In this document: positions 15,924 to 24,567 of the stretch, one piece after another
How positions within the stretch are numbered: position 1 is the first letter of the stretch
Layout: every line of letters begins with the position of its first letter
Source: REEB481 sp964586595
GTDB lineage: Bacteria > Bacteroidota > Bacteroidia > NS11-12g > UBA955
Direction: 5' to 3'
Assembly (NCBI GenBank): GCA_964586595.1
Contig: CAZPHB010000007.1
Span: 1-64,000 of the forward strand
DNA length: 64,000 bases
Notes under the pieces: model-generated
Databases searched by the model: none
Seen by the model: only the letters and a program-made list of their open reading frames with translations
What the model was told of the DNA's origin: nothing
Made by a program: the position numbers and the translations under genes

Positions 15924-17163
15924 AGCGCAGCAGCTCCGCCAGGCTCATCTCCAGTCCTTTGCCGGAAATGCCCACGGGCTTCTGGTTGAACTGCTGGATG
16001 CGCACCAGGGCTTGTTCGATGGTCAGAGAAACGTCTTTGAAGATTTCGTAGTCGTCGATCTTCACCTCCTTGCCCATTAGGTAGCCGAATACCCGCGCCA
16101 TGCCGCAGTTGGCAATGAAATCGGGAATCACGCTGGTATGCTGATCCATATAGGTTGAAATCGGGCCCATGAAGATTTCTTGGTCGGCGAAGGGTACGTT
16201 GGCGCCGCAGCTCACCACTTCCACGCCGGCAGCCACCAAACGCTCGGCCTGTTCCTGGGTGATCAGGCGGCTGGCCGCGGCAGGGATGAAAATCTCATGC
16301 GGCAGATCCCAGATGCGGGCGTTCACTTCTTCAAAAGAAAGCATGCCTTCGGCGCGCAACTTGTTGCCGTCGCGGTCGTTGAACAGGCGGGTGATGTCGT
16401 CCTGGTCGTAGCCTTTTTCGTTGATGAGTCCGCCGTCGCGGTCGATGATGCCCACGATGCGCACGCCTTCGCGGGTGAGGAACCAGGCCGCAGCCGCAGC
16501 CACATTGCCCCAACCCTGGATGATGGCGTATTTGCCGTTCATGAATCCGCCGTACACGTTGTAGTAATGTCGCACGGCCTCGGCCACGCCCCAGCCGGTA
16601 ATCATATCGGCAACGGTGTATTTACGCGCCAAATCGGGAGAAAAACGTGCGTCTTCCAGCACTTTGGAAACGCCCTGCTGCAGCTGGCTGATGGCGCGCA
16701 GCTTTTCTTCGTTGTTGTACGACTTATGATGGCCATTCACCACGCCTTCCTGCGGATGCAGCAATCCCAGATTGGCAGTCATGGGAATCACTTCGTGGAT
16801 TTCATCCACGTTCAGGTCGCCACCGGTGCCGTAGTAGTTTTTCAGCAGCGGATAAACGGCTTTGTACCAGCGCTCCAGCACGCCTTTTTTGCGCGGATCT
16901 GCCGGGTCGAAGTTGATGCCTGATTTTGCGCCGCCAATGGCCGGTCCGCTGATGGTGAATTTCACCTCCATGGTTTTCGCCAGGCTTTCCACCTCACGGC
17001 GATCCAAACCTTTGCGCATGCGGGTTCCACCGCCGGCAGCGCCGTTGCGCAGGCTGTTGATGACCACCCAGCCTTCGGCTTCGGTTTCTGTGTCTTTCCA
17101 TTCAAATACAATCTCGGGCCTCTTGTGTTCAAAACGCTCCACCAGTTGCTGCAGTCGGTTCAT
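15922..17163 (-). CDS. Glu/Leu/Phe/Val dehydrogenase
   Basis: The protein has 413 aa from ATG 17163 (MNRLQQLVERF); the frame is open for 18 more codons upstream, but that would overlap the end of anmK without need. Dimerisation/catalytic domain: GGGTRMRKGLDRREVESLAKTM, then GPAIGGAKSGI with catalytic Lys80 and FDPADP. The NAD(P)-binding Rossmann part has VQGWGNVAAAAAWFL-like residues (IIQGWGNVAAAAAWF) and IIDRDGG. It oxidatively deaminates an amino acid to a 2-oxo acid, most likely glutamate, but this Bacteroidota subgroup has not been assigned by sequence alone. It lies downstream of anmK on the same strand, 19 bp apart, possibly co-transcribed. Confidence 0.88.
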   Translation of the reverse strand: MNRLQQLVERFEHKRPEIVFEWKDTETEAEGWVVINSLRNGAAGGGTRMRKGLDRREVESLAKTMEVKFTISGPAIGGAKSGINFDPADPRKKGVLERWYKAVYPLLKNYYGTGGDLNVDEIHEVIPMTANLGLLHPQEGVVNGHHKSYNNEEKLRAISQLQQGVSKVLEDARFSPDLARKYTVADMITGWGVAEAVRHYYNVYGGFMNGKYAIIQGWGNVAAAAAWFLTREGVRIVGIIDRDGGLINEKGYDQDDITRLFNDRDGNKLRAEGMLSFEEVNARIWDLPHEIFIPAAASRLITQEQAERLVAAGVEVVSCGANVPFADQEIFMGPISTYMDQHTSVIPDFIANCGMARVFGYLMGKEVKIDDYEIFKDVSLTIEQALVRIQQFNQKPVGISGKGLEMSLAELLR

Positions 17164-17182
17164 GTTGTATGGGTATGCTTTT

Positions 17183-18277
17183 TTAAATGATGCTGGAAAA
17201 GTCACCGTGCAGGGCACCAGTGCAATTGTCGTGGCTTGCGCCGGTGTATTCGCCGCGGGTGGTGCTCAGGTTGCATACGCGCAGGGCGCCGAGCAAGGCG
17301 AAGATGAGTGCTTCCTTGAAATTCACCAGATGGCTGTCCGGAACCACTATGCCGGCGTCGGTTTCGCTTTGGATGAATTCAATCAGGGTTTGGTTGAAGG
17401 CTCCGCCACCGGTCACCAGCACGCGCTTGCCCTCGGAAGCGCCGCCACAAAGGGCGTCGATGTTCCGGCCGATTTGTCCGGCTATATGGTTGACCAGTGT
17501 TTTCATGCGGTCGGCCAAAGGCAGCCCGTCGTAATCGCGCACAACATGCCAGAATTCTTTATTGATCCACTCGCGGCTCAGGCTTTTCGGGTATGGCCGG
17601 TGGTAGTATTCGATGTCTTCCAGGCGGTTTTGCAACTCGTAATGGATGGAACCTCCTGCGGCAATGGCTCCGCCATCGTCGTATTTCTGTCCGGCTTCGC
17701 GCGCCAGCCGATTCAGCACGATGTTACACGGAGCGATGTCGTAAGCAAAGCGGCTGTTCCCGTCGCTGCCGGAGATGTTGCTGATGCCGCCCAGGTTCAG
17801 GCAGAAATCGTAGTCGCTGAACAGCAAGGCATCTCCGATGCCTGCCAGCGGCGCCCCTTGTCCGCCGGAAGCTACGTCCATACGGCGGAAATCGTTGACC
17901 ACGGGAAGACCGCAAAACGCCGACAACGTCTGACCGCAGCCAATCTGCGCGGTAAGCCAGCCATCGGGATCGTGAAACAGCGTATGGCCATGGCTGGCCA
18001 CCAGATCGGCCTGGGCACCGTGCTTCAGCAGAAACGCCTTCACCAGCTCGCCCAGATAACGACCGTAAAAAATGTCGGTTTTGGCATAAAGCAGCGAACT
18101 CTGGTATTGCAGCTGCGACAGGCGCACGCGCCACTTTTCTTCATAGGGGATGGTTTCGGCCGCTTCTATTCGATACGTCCATCCGTCAGCAGTTCCTGTA
18201 AGCTGGCATAATGCGAGGTCCACACCGTCCATAGAGGTTCCACTCATGATGCCTACAACGCGAAAGGTTCGTTCCAT
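17183..18277 (-). CDS. anmK: Anhydro-N-acetylmuramic acid kinase
   Basis: The protein has 364 aa. It starts with MERTFRVVGIMSGTSMDGVD; the MSGTSMDG phosphate-binding block at 11-18 is diagnostic of AnmK. Others are VASHGHTLFHDP, TAQIGCGQTLSAFCGLPVV.DFR, GGQGAPL, CLNLGGISNIS, YDIAPCNIVLNRLA and the C-terminal LVTGGGAFNQTLIE. The enzyme opens and phosphorylates 1,6-anhydroMurNAc to MurNAc-6-phosphate during peptidoglycan recycling. The next enzyme, MurQ, is encoded about 5.5 kb away at 23749-24567. The gene is divergent from the aminotransferase gene, with face-to-face promoters in between. Confidence 0.96.
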   Translation of the reverse strand: MERTFRVVGIMSGTSMDGVDLALCQLTGTADGWTYRIEAAETIPYEEKWRVRLSQLQYQSSLLYAKTDIFYGRYLGELVKAFLLKHGAQADLVASHGHTLFHDPDGWLTAQIGCGQTLSAFCGLPVVNDFRRMDVASGGQGAPLAGIGDALLFSDYDFCLNLGGISNISGSDGNSRFAYDIAPCNIVLNRLAREAGQKYDDGGAIAAGGSIHYELQNRLEDIEYYHRPYPKSLSREWINKEFWHVVRDYDGLPLADRMKTLVNHIAGQIGRNIDALCGGASEGKRVLVTGGGAFNQTLIEFIQSETDAGIVVPDSHLVNFKEALIFALLGALRVCNLSTTRGEYTGASHDNCTGALHGDFSSII

Positions 18278-18293
18278 AAGCCTTTAAAGTGGG

Positions 18294-18301
18294 CAAAAAT
18301 A
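18294..18301 (-). promoter_or_regulatory. -7 element TATTTTTG for anmK
   Basis: On the minus strand TATTTTTG matches the Bacteroidota TAnnTTTG -7 consensus and lies 16 nt before the anmK ATG (18277). Together with the matching element on the plus strand 12 bp away, it forms a compact divergent promoter. A -33 TTTG is not obvious. Confidence 0.5.
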
Positions 18302-18312
18302 CGTCCACGGTG

Positions 18313-18320
18313 TATTTTTG
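18313..18320 (+). promoter_or_regulatory. -7 element TATTTTTG for the aminotransferase gene
   Basis: A perfect TAnnTTTG match that ends 4 nt before the ATG at 18325. Transcription would then start at or just inside the start codon, implying a leaderless message, and it excludes the in-frame alternative start at 18289. Confidence 0.5.
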
Positions 18321-18324
18321 GGGC

Positions 18325-19596
18325 ATGAGCAACCGCAGAAGCTTCATCAGAAACAATGCCCTGCTGTTCACAGCACTGGCAACGGGTCAACACCTGGACG
18401 CGCTGGAACACGCGCCCAACCTGCTTTCCGGCGATCCGTCCGATGAATCTTACTGGCGGATGGTACGTGCGCAATTTCCGCTGGACAGCAAAAAAACATT
18501 CCTCAACAACGGCACCATGGGCCCTTCACCCTATCCGGTGCTGGAAGCCGTGAAAGCCGGCCTCGACAAAACTTCGCGCGAAGCGCATTACGGCGGCGGT
18601 GAAGCAGAGGCGCTGGAAGCCCTCGCGGGGTTCCTTGGCACAGGAAAGGAGGAACTGGCACTGGTGCATAATGTTTCTGAAGCCATCAATATCGTAGCCC
18701 ACGGGCTTCCCTTCAACAAAGGCGATGAAGTGCTGATTACAGGTCACGAACACGTGGGGAATGCCCTGCCCTGGCTGAACCGCGCCCGCCTGGATGGCAT
18801 CGTGCTGAAGGTGGTTCCCCTGGGAACAACCGCTGCCGAAACCCTGAACAATGTGAACGCTGCCATCACGCGCAAGACCAAAGCGCTGGCGCTGCCGCAT
18901 ATTCCATGTACCATCGGTCAGGTGCTGCCGGTGAAGGACATCTGCGCGCTGGCCGCCGCTAAAGGTTTGTGGAGCTTCATCGACGGCGCACATCCTCCGG
19001 GCATGCTGGAGCTGAACCTGCACGACATCGGCTGCGACTTCTACGCTTCCTGCTGTCATAAATGGATGCTCGGACCGCAAGGCACGGGATTTCTGTATGT
19101 GAAAAAAGATAAGCTGGATCTGCTCCAAACCCACGGCGTGGGCGGCGGCAGCGATACCGGATGGGATATGCTTTCCCAACCGCCTTCCATGAAAGGATAC
19201 GCCGCGTCGGCACACCGTTATTACTACGGAACGCAAAGTGCGGCGCTGTACCACGGCATTGTGGCGGCCATCGCTTTTCAAAACAACATCGGCAGGGCCA
19301 ACATCGAACAAAGGGTGCGCAGCCTCGCTGCTTACCTGCAAGAGCAATTGCTGGCGCTGGGCAATGGCATCGAAATGCTCACGCCGGTGGAAGCGGCTTC
19401 GCGGGGCGCGCAAATCGCTTTTCGCTTCCGCGGAAAGGACAACAGGCAGTTTTACGAGCAGTTGGCTAAAAAGAATATCGTCATCCGCCATGTTCCGGAA
19501 AACGGCCTCGACTGCCTGCGGGTGTCAACGCATGTTTATAACTTCAGGGACGAAGCCAATTTATTGGCTGAGGAAGTGAAACGCTACATCGGCTGA
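18325..19596 (+). CDS. Class V aminotransferase-fold PLP enzyme with Tat-like N-terminus
   Basis: The protein has 423 aa from ATG 18325 (MSNRRSFIRNNALLFTALATG). The N-terminus has a twin-Arg motif (NRRSFIR) and a modest hydrophobic stretch, so Tat export after PLP loading is possible. PLP fold: HNVSEAINIVAHGL, FIDGAHPPG with Asp220, CCHKWMLGPQGTGFLYV with Schiff-base Lys246. This is the isopenicillin-N epimerase/cysteine desulfurase-like subgroup seen as exported proteins in many bacteria; the substrate is not predictable. Its TGA overlaps the ATG of the next gene (TGATG), so both are co-translated. Confidence 0.85.
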   Translation: MSNRRSFIRNNALLFTALATGQHLDALEHAPNLLSGDPSDESYWRMVRAQFPLDSKKTFLNNGTMGPSPYPVLEAVKAGLDKTSREAHYGGGEAEALEALAGFLGTGKEELALVHNVSEAINIVAHGLPFNKGDEVLITGHEHVGNALPWLNRARLDGIVLKVVPLGTTAAETLNNVNAAITRKTKALALPHIPCTIGQVLPVKDICALAAAKGLWSFIDGAHPPGMLELNLHDIGCDFYASCCHKWMLGPQGTGFLYVKKDKLDLLQTHGVGGGSDTGWDMLSQPPSMKGYAASAHRYYYGTQSAALYHGIVAAIAFQNNIGRANIEQRVRSLAAYLQEQLLALGNGIEMLTPVEAASRGAQIAFRFRGKDNRQFYEQLAKKNIVIRHVPENGLDCLRVSTHVYNFRDEANLLAEEVKRYIG

Positions 19597-20609
19597 TGCT
19601 TCCCTCTGAACAGGAAGCCGACATCCGCGTGCAATGGCGTTCGGGCAGGCAATCTTTTATGCTGTTCAGTTCCGGAAGCACCGGAAGGCCCGCCGCACAT
19701 ACGCTGAGCCGCAAGCTGTTGGAATGGAGCGCGGCGCAAACGGGCGCAGCCCTGAAGGTTCAGGCCTCCGACCGCATTTTTTGCTGTTTGCCATTAGACA
19801 AGGTCGGCGGCCTGATGCAGGTCATCAGAAGTGAATCATGGAACATCCCGCTGCTGGCAATCCAGCCGGCCATGCATCCCATGCAATTCCTGGAAGACGA
19901 ACATCCGTACAGCATCACCTCTCTTACGGGAAGTCAGCTAAACTCCAGCTTAAGCAATGAGGCAGAAACCGCAAGACTGCGCCGATTTCGGGTGGTTCTG
20001 GCCGGCGGGGAAGCACTTTCCGCAGCTACAGAACAAAAATCTTTAGATGCGGGTATTCACCTGTGGCATACGTATGGAATGACGGAAACGGCGTCGCATA
20101 TCGCCTTGCGGAAGGCGGGGACGAAGGGATTCATCCCTTTCCCCGGGGTAGCGTTGAAGTGCGACGCCCGCGACGGGCACCTGATCATTTCCATTCCGGG
20201 AATCCTTGAAGCGCCGCTGCATACCCGCGACCGCGCCGTGGTGGAATCCGACGGCAGCTTCCGGATTCTGGGCAGGCTCGATACGGTCATCAACAGCGGT
20301 GGCATAAAAATTCAGGCAGAAGCCGTGGAACAGGTCATCGATAGGCTGCACATCATGCGCGACCGCGCCTTTGTGGTGGCAGGAGCACCGGATGCCAACT
20401 GGGGCGAAGCTGTTGTTTTGCTGGTTGAAGGCGAGCCATTTACCCTTGATCAGGAACAGCTGAAAAATGCCGTCAACGAATGCATCCACTACGGCGCTCC
20501 CAAAAGCATCCGATTCATCCCCAAACTGCCCCGAACCGGCAACGATAAAATCAACCGGCAGGAAGTTCAAAAGTTCCTGCATCATAAACACAGGGATGAT
20601 TCCGTTTAA
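19596..20609 (+). CDS. Short AMP-dependent ligase, MenE-like
   Basis: The protein has 337 aa, shorter than usual acyl-CoA ligases (about 450-550), lacking much of the N-terminal subdomain. Motifs are intact: FSSGSTGRP at 24-32 (P-loop), HTYGMTETASHIALR around 159-172 (A5), GRLDTVINSGGIKIQ at 226-240 and Lys318 in TGNDKINRQEV (A10). This compact form matches o-succinylbenzoate-CoA ligase (MenE) of Bacteroidota, which would place it in menaquinone synthesis. No other men gene is in the window, so the substrate stays open. It is translationally coupled to the aminotransferase. Confidence 0.75.
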   Translation: MLPSEQEADIRVQWRSGRQSFMLFSSGSTGRPAAHTLSRKLLEWSAAQTGAALKVQASDRIFCCLPLDKVGGLMQVIRSESWNIPLLAIQPAMHPMQFLEDEHPYSITSLTGSQLNSSLSNEAETARLRRFRVVLAGGEALSAATEQKSLDAGIHLWHTYGMTETASHIALRKAGTKGFIPFPGVALKCDARDGHLIISIPGILEAPLHTRDRAVVESDGSFRILGRLDTVINSGGIKIQAEAVEQVIDRLHIMRDRAFVVAGAPDANWGEAVVLLVEGEPFTLDQEQLKNAVNECIHYGAPKSIRFIPKLPRTGNDKINRQEVQKFLHHKHRDDSV

Positions 20610-20615
20610 ATTTGC
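20608..20615 (+). promoter_or_regulatory. -7 element TAAATTTG upstream of the small lipoprotein gene
   Basis: A perfect TAnnTTTG match overlapping the end of the ligase gene. The transcript would start at about 20621, so translation begins at ATG 20628 (MKKYLGIF) and not at the earlier ATG 20616. It likely drives the lipoprotein-asd unit separately from the upstream pair. Confidence 0.5.
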
Positions 20616-20627
20616 ATGCACAAACAC

Positions 20628-20921
20628 ATGAAGAAATACTTAGGCATTTTCAGTATCCTGTTGCTGCTGACCGTGGCATGCAATCCCAACGATACCAGCT
20701 ATTCAGACAAAGAACGAGACTCACTGAACAAAGTGGACAGCGATACAGCGCAGGATTTGTTTCAGATGATTGAAGCAGAGGAACAGAAAGCCCGCGATTC
20801 AGGTCAGTCGGCGCCGGGTGCAAAAGCGGTAGAATTGTCGCCAATTCCCCTGCAGGAAGTTCCGAGCCAACAAAACAACCATCCGGGCCCAATCCAACCT
20901 CCGAAAGAAGGCAGACGATGA
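20628..20921 (+). CDS. Small lipoprotein coupled to asd
   Basis: The protein has 97 aa from ATG 20628. The signal MKKYLGIFSILLLLTVAC ends in lipobox TVAC with Cys18 followed by NPNDTSYSDKERD. The mature part is short, charged, and ends in a Pro/Gln-rich tail, so it is probably disordered. No family is recognised. The stop overlaps the start of asd (ATGA). The start is chosen from the promoter position; Met at 20616 is the alternative. Confidence 0.65.
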   Translation: MKKYLGIFSILLLLTVACNPNDTSYSDKERDSLNKVDSDTAQDLFQMIEAEEQKARDSGQSAPGAKAVELSPIPLQEVPSQQNNHPGPIQPPKEGRR

Positions 20922-21931
20922 ATGTGGCCATTGCCGGAGCCACCGGCCTGGTAGGAAGCACCATGCTGCGCGTGCTGGAAGAACATGATTTTCCGGTAAG
21001 CACTTTGATTCCCGCAGCATCTGCACGTTCGGCAGGTAAAGAAGTATTGTTTCGGGGCGCGCCATACAAGGTGCGTACCATGCAGGAAACCCTGGATGCC
21101 CGTCCCGATGTGGCCTTGTTTTCCGCCGGCGGTGATGTGAGCCGTGAATGGGCACCCAAATTCGCTGCAGCGGGCATCACCGTCATCGATAATTCTTCGG
21201 CATTCCGCATGGATCCCGAAGTTCCACTGATTGTTCCGGAAGTTAATGCCCACGCGCTGCGGCGGGAACATCGAATCATCGCAAACCCGAACTGCAGCAC
21301 CATCCAGATGGTGGTGGTGTTGCAGCCACTGCACGCCCGATTCTCGCTGCGCAGGGTGGTGGTGAGCACCTATCAATCCGTATCAGGAACCGGTTACAAG
21401 GCTTTGGATCAACTGCAAACCGAAACCTGGAACCGCATGCACCCGGAAGCGCCACAAGCGGTGCACCGCGTGTATCCGCATCCCATTGACCTCAACGTGT
21501 TGCCACATATTGATGTTTTTCTGGAAGATGGCTACACCAAAGAAGAACAAAAGATGATGCAGGAAACCCGCAAAATCATGGAACTTCCCGCATTGGCCAT
21601 CACCGCAACCACCGTGAGGATTCCGGTGATTGGCGGTCACAGTGAAAGTGTAAACGCTGAGTTTCATCAACCCGTAAGTCTGGATGCCGTGCGCAACCTA
21701 CTGCAAACTGCACCGGGTGTGGTGCTGCGCGATGAACCGGCACAAAACAGTTACCCAACACCGCTTGAAGCGCAGGGAAAAGACGAAGTTTTTGTTGGCA
21801 GGTTGCGCCTCGATGCTTCTCGGAGCAATACCTTAAATCTTTGGATCGTAGCCGATAACCTGCGCAAAGGTGCAGCTACCAATGCCGTGCAGATTGCCGC
21901 ATTGCTGCACCAATATGGCTGGATTTCCTGA
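20918..21931 (+). CDS. asd: Aspartate-semialdehyde dehydrogenase
   Basis: The protein has 337 aa. N-terminal NADP-binding GATGLVGSTML at 7-17; IDNSSAFRMDPEVPLIVPEVN; catalytic Cys126 in NPNCSTIQ; general acid-base His241 in RIPVIGGHSESVN. It reduces aspartyl-phosphate to aspartate semialdehyde in the lysine/threonine/methionine and diaminopimelate pathway. It is full length. It overlaps the preceding lipoprotein gene by 4 nt and is followed after 39 bp by the DUF2452 protein gene. Confidence 0.95.
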   Translation: MNVAIAGATGLVGSTMLRVLEEHDFPVSTLIPAASARSAGKEVLFRGAPYKVRTMQETLDARPDVALFSAGGDVSREWAPKFAAAGITVIDNSSAFRMDPEVPLIVPEVNAHALRREHRIIANPNCSTIQMVVVLQPLHARFSLRRVVVSTYQSVSGTGYKALDQLQTETWNRMHPEAPQAVHRVYPHPIDLNVLPHIDVFLEDGYTKEEQKMMQETRKIMELPALAITATTVRIPVIGGHSESVNAEFHQPVSLDAVRNLLQTAPGVVLRDEPAQNSYPTPLEAQGKDEVFVGRLRLDASRSNTLNLWIVADNLRKGAATNAVQIAALLHQYGWIS

Positions 21932-21970
21932 GCAAGCCAACCTTTTCACCCGGCAGTTGTTTCTTTATGA

Positions 21971-22408
21971 GTGTCGGAACAGGAAGCCCAACCAGATCAT
22001 AAGATGCCCGTGTACCGCGGAGAAGCAGCTCATGCCCCGTATGCGCTGAGCGTAAGCAGTCCGAAAATTGAAGCCATCGACAAGCGATTGCTGAAGGCAA
22101 CAGCGCATGAAAGCATGATGCATCAGGCGCAGCAACAGATGGATTTGCTGAAGAAACAGGCCGCATTGATCATGGAACAGGTGCGCAACATTGAACAGCG
22201 CCTCGAACTGAGCCATAAAATTTATCAGGCCGATATGGGTTTTGAACCTGTGATTGGCGGCACTTATTTCTTCTACCTGAAAAAGAATGGAAGCTATGCG
22301 CTGAGCATGGTGTCGCCTCAGGAATGGGGAATGTCTATGCCTTATCAATCTTGCGAAGGCTGTGTGCGGCTGCTCCCGGATAAAACCTGGGAGGTTTTGG
22401 AATCATAG
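21971..22408 (+). CDS. DUF2452-family protein
   Basis: The protein has 145 aa, starting with GTG at 21971 (an ATG at 21967 is out of frame). Soluble. A central helix rich in Gln/Leu (MMHQAQQQMDLLKKQAALIMEQVRNIEQRL) is probably a coiled coil. The following KIYQADMGFEPVIGGTYFFYLKKNG...LSMVSPQEWG and VRLLPDKTWEVLE match the C-terminal signature of DUF2452, a family common in Bacteroidota with no known role. It lies between asd and the degenerate cyclase gene, likely in the same transcript. Confidence 0.75.
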   Translation: MSEQEAQPDHKMPVYRGEAAHAPYALSVSSPKIEAIDKRLLKATAHESMMHQAQQQMDLLKKQAALIMEQVRNIEQRLELSHKIYQADMGFEPVIGGTYFFYLKKNGSYALSMVSPQEWGMSMPYQSCEGCVRLLPDKTWEVLES

Positions 22409-22435
22409 CCGAATTAGCCGGAGCCTCCGGCATTA

Positions 22436-23758
22436 ATGCGTACCGCCATGAAAAACGCGTGGAAAAGAATCCCAAACCATGCGCAGCAAGGCGCAAAGAT
22501 CAAGGCCCCAAAAGAAAAACTTGAGCGCCTGATATTGCTCGATAATGGCAATCGCTTGTGGAAGTTGGGTGCGCTTGCAGCTGCCTTTTCCATACCCTTA
22601 CTGCTGCTGGATTATTACCGCATGCAAGCCGGTTTGATGCGTGCCGAAGCACATTATTTCTGGCTGTTCATTTCACACCTGGCGACATTCTTCGGAGCCA
22701 CTGCAGCGGTAATCCTGTTTCGGAACAATGTAATCATCCGAGAATTGGCGAACACGCCGCTTCGCATCATCCAGCTTATTTATCTCGTGCTGTTCTTCGG
22801 ACCATTGTTCATGATGGGCATGCTGAGCTATATCGACCGGGATTCCCTGCTTCTTTACGGACTCATCACCATCTTGCTGAACATCCTGTTCACCATACAC
22901 CTGGCGGGAAGAATCTTCCTAAACCTATCGCTTTTGGCAGGTTTTAGTGCAAGCATCCTTTACTACAATGGCCCCTTTGACCTGCAGCTGGCTCCGCAAA
23001 TCTTAGAGTGTGGAGGTTGTGTACTTGCCGGTTTTTTTATTGGTCAGTTGCAATACCAGCGCAGCATCAGAAACTTCAGTCAGGAATTGGAGTACCAGGT
23101 TTATATGGAAGAAATTGCACTGGGCAGGCGCAACCACGAAGAACTCCTGCTCAACCTGTTGCCTAAAAGTGCAGTGCTTGAACTCAAGAAAAACGGCTAC
23201 ATCCAAGCGAAAACCTATGAGCGTGCAACCGTTTGCATTGTGGAATTCAGCAATTTCAAAGAACTCAGCAACCGATTAAGCGCTGTGCGTCTGGTGCGCG
23301 AACTAAACCGCTATTACGAAACCTTTGACCGTATTGTGGAAGAATATGGATTGGAACGGATGCGCGCGCAAACCATGAATTATGTCTTTACCGCAGGAAT
23401 ACCCGAGTATAAAGATGGATCAACCATGCCGGCGCTGCACGCAGCTGTTGAAATCATGCGTTTCATGGATCAGGAAGCGCAAAAAGAAGGCAACGGCCAT
23501 TTCCCATTTTCGGGAAAAATAGGCATACACTGTGGTCCGGTTGGTGCAGGCGTAGTGGGCAACAAAAGGTTTTCTTATGAAATTTGGGGGGAAACCGTAT
23601 ATGTAGCGGCACAAATTAAAAAGATGGGCGAGGTTGGTGGCATCTACATCTCAGAAAACATCAAAGCAAAACTGCTCAATTGTCAGGTATGCCATTACAT
23701 CGGAACACTGGATCACCAATCCGGGCAACATACCGATGTGTATCACTTTCAGTCCTGA
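22436..23758 (+). CDS. Membrane-anchored class III cyclase homologue, catalytic residues altered
   Basis: The protein has 440 aa. About six membrane segments occupy residues 42-205. After a short linker a class III nucleotidyl cyclase domain (about 230-438) begins with ELLLNLLPKSAVLELKKNG. The two metal-binding Asp positions are not Asp: Glu270 (CIVEFSNF in place of the usual D-x-x-G-F) and Asn315 (AQTMNYVFTAG in place of TxGD). The WGDTVNxAxR motif reads WGETVYVAAQ, so the transition-state Asn and Arg are also replaced. The fold is kept (GIHCGPVGAGVVGNKRFSYEIWG). It is probably inactive or a regulatory pseudo-cyclase. Its 3' end overlaps convergent murQ by 10 bp. Confidence 0.85.
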   Translation: MRTAMKNAWKRIPNHAQQGAKIKAPKEKLERLILLDNGNRLWKLGALAAAFSIPLLLLDYYRMQAGLMRAEAHYFWLFISHLATFFGATAAVILFRNNVIIRELANTPLRIIQLIYLVLFFGPLFMMGMLSYIDRDSLLLYGLITILLNILFTIHLAGRIFLNLSLLAGFSASILYYNGPFDLQLAPQILECGGCVLAGFFIGQLQYQRSIRNFSQELEYQVYMEEIALGRRNHEELLLNLLPKSAVLELKKNGYIQAKTYERATVCIVEFSNFKELSNRLSAVRLVRELNRYYETFDRIVEEYGLERMRAQTMNYVFTAGIPEYKDGSTMPALHAAVEIMRFMDQEAQKEGNGHFPFSGKIGIHCGPVGAGVVGNKRFSYEIWGETVYVAAQIKKMGEVGGIYISENIKAKLLNCQVCHYIGTLDHQSGQHTDVYHFQS

Positions 23759-24567
23759 TTCTTCCAGGCATTTAAGGCGGCACGAACGGATCCATGTGCC
23801 AACAGCAATTCCCGCGCAGCTTCTGTTGTCATCCCGGTCAGCTCCTGGAGCATCTGGGTGCCTCGAGCCAGCAATTTGTTGTTGCTCAGTTGCATGTCCA
23901 CCATTTTGGTTCCCTGCACCCTTCCCATTAAAATCATGGCACCCGTGCTCACCATATTCAGGATGAGCTTGGTGGCCGTGCCGGCCTTCAAACGTGTGCT
24001 GCCGGTTACAAATTCAGGTCCGGTTTCTACGGCAACGGCAATGTCTGAAACCTCCGCAATGGGCCCGCCAAGGTTGCAACAAATGCTTCCTGTACTGATT
24101 CCATGCGCACGACAAGCCTGCAATGCGCCAAGTACATAGGGTGTTCTGCCGCTGGCGCTGATGCCCACCACCAAATCACCCGCATGAACCCCGTATTCCT
24201 GCAGATCTTTGAAACCCTGTGCAAGGTCATCCTCGGCAAATTCAACAGCCTTGCGGATGGCCGTATCGCCACCGGCAATGATGCCCACAACCATTCCATG
24301 AGGCACACCAAATGTTGGCGGACACTCACTGGCATCAAGCACACCTAATCGCCCGCTGGTGCCGGCGCCCAGGTAAAACAACCGCCCGCCCTCCATAATC
24401 CGTTGGGCCGCCAACTCCATGAGGGCCGAAATGTGGGGCAACGCCGGACGAACTGCTTCGGAAATGGATGAATCCATTTCCCACATACCCGTGGCAATTT
24501 CTGCAGCACTGTAGTGCTCCAGACGCACATCGCCCCTTCCTGATTCCGTATCCCTGCCAGCTGTCAT
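23749..24567 (-). CDS. murQ: N-acetylmuramic acid 6-phosphate etherase
   Basis: The protein has 272 aa from ATG 24567 (MTAGRDTESG). The ATG overlaps the stop of the GH3-like gene by one base (TGATG); a longer frame runs into that gene and is not needed. SIS-domain lyase with GRLFYLGAGTSGRLGVLDASE, CPPTFG, GGDTAIRKAVEFAEDD, VGISASGRTPYVLGAL and GTATKLILNMVSTGAMI. It cleaves the lactyl ether of MurNAc-6-P to GlcNAc-6-P and D-lactate, the step after AnmK. It is co-translated with the GH3 protein and convergent with the cyclase gene. Confidence 0.96.
   Translation of the reverse strand: MTAGRDTESGRGDVRLEHYSAAEIATGMWEMDSSISEAVRPALPHISALMELAAQRIMEGGRLFYLGAGTSGRLGVLDASECPPTFGVPHGMVVGIIAGGDTAIRKAVEFAEDDLAQGFKDLQEYGVHAGDLVVGISASGRTPYVLGALQACRAHGISTGSICCNLGGPIAEVSDIAVAVETGPEFVTGSTRLKAGTATKLILNMVSTGAMILMGRVQGTKMVDMQLSNNKLLARGTQMLQELTGMTTEAARELLLAHGSVRAALNAWKNQD

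Noticed and set aside
16862..18211. A 449-codon open frame on the plus strand opposite anmK and the dehydrogenase
   Set aside because: It is antisense to two genes with intact, recognisable active sites; its translation is low-complexity and matches no family.
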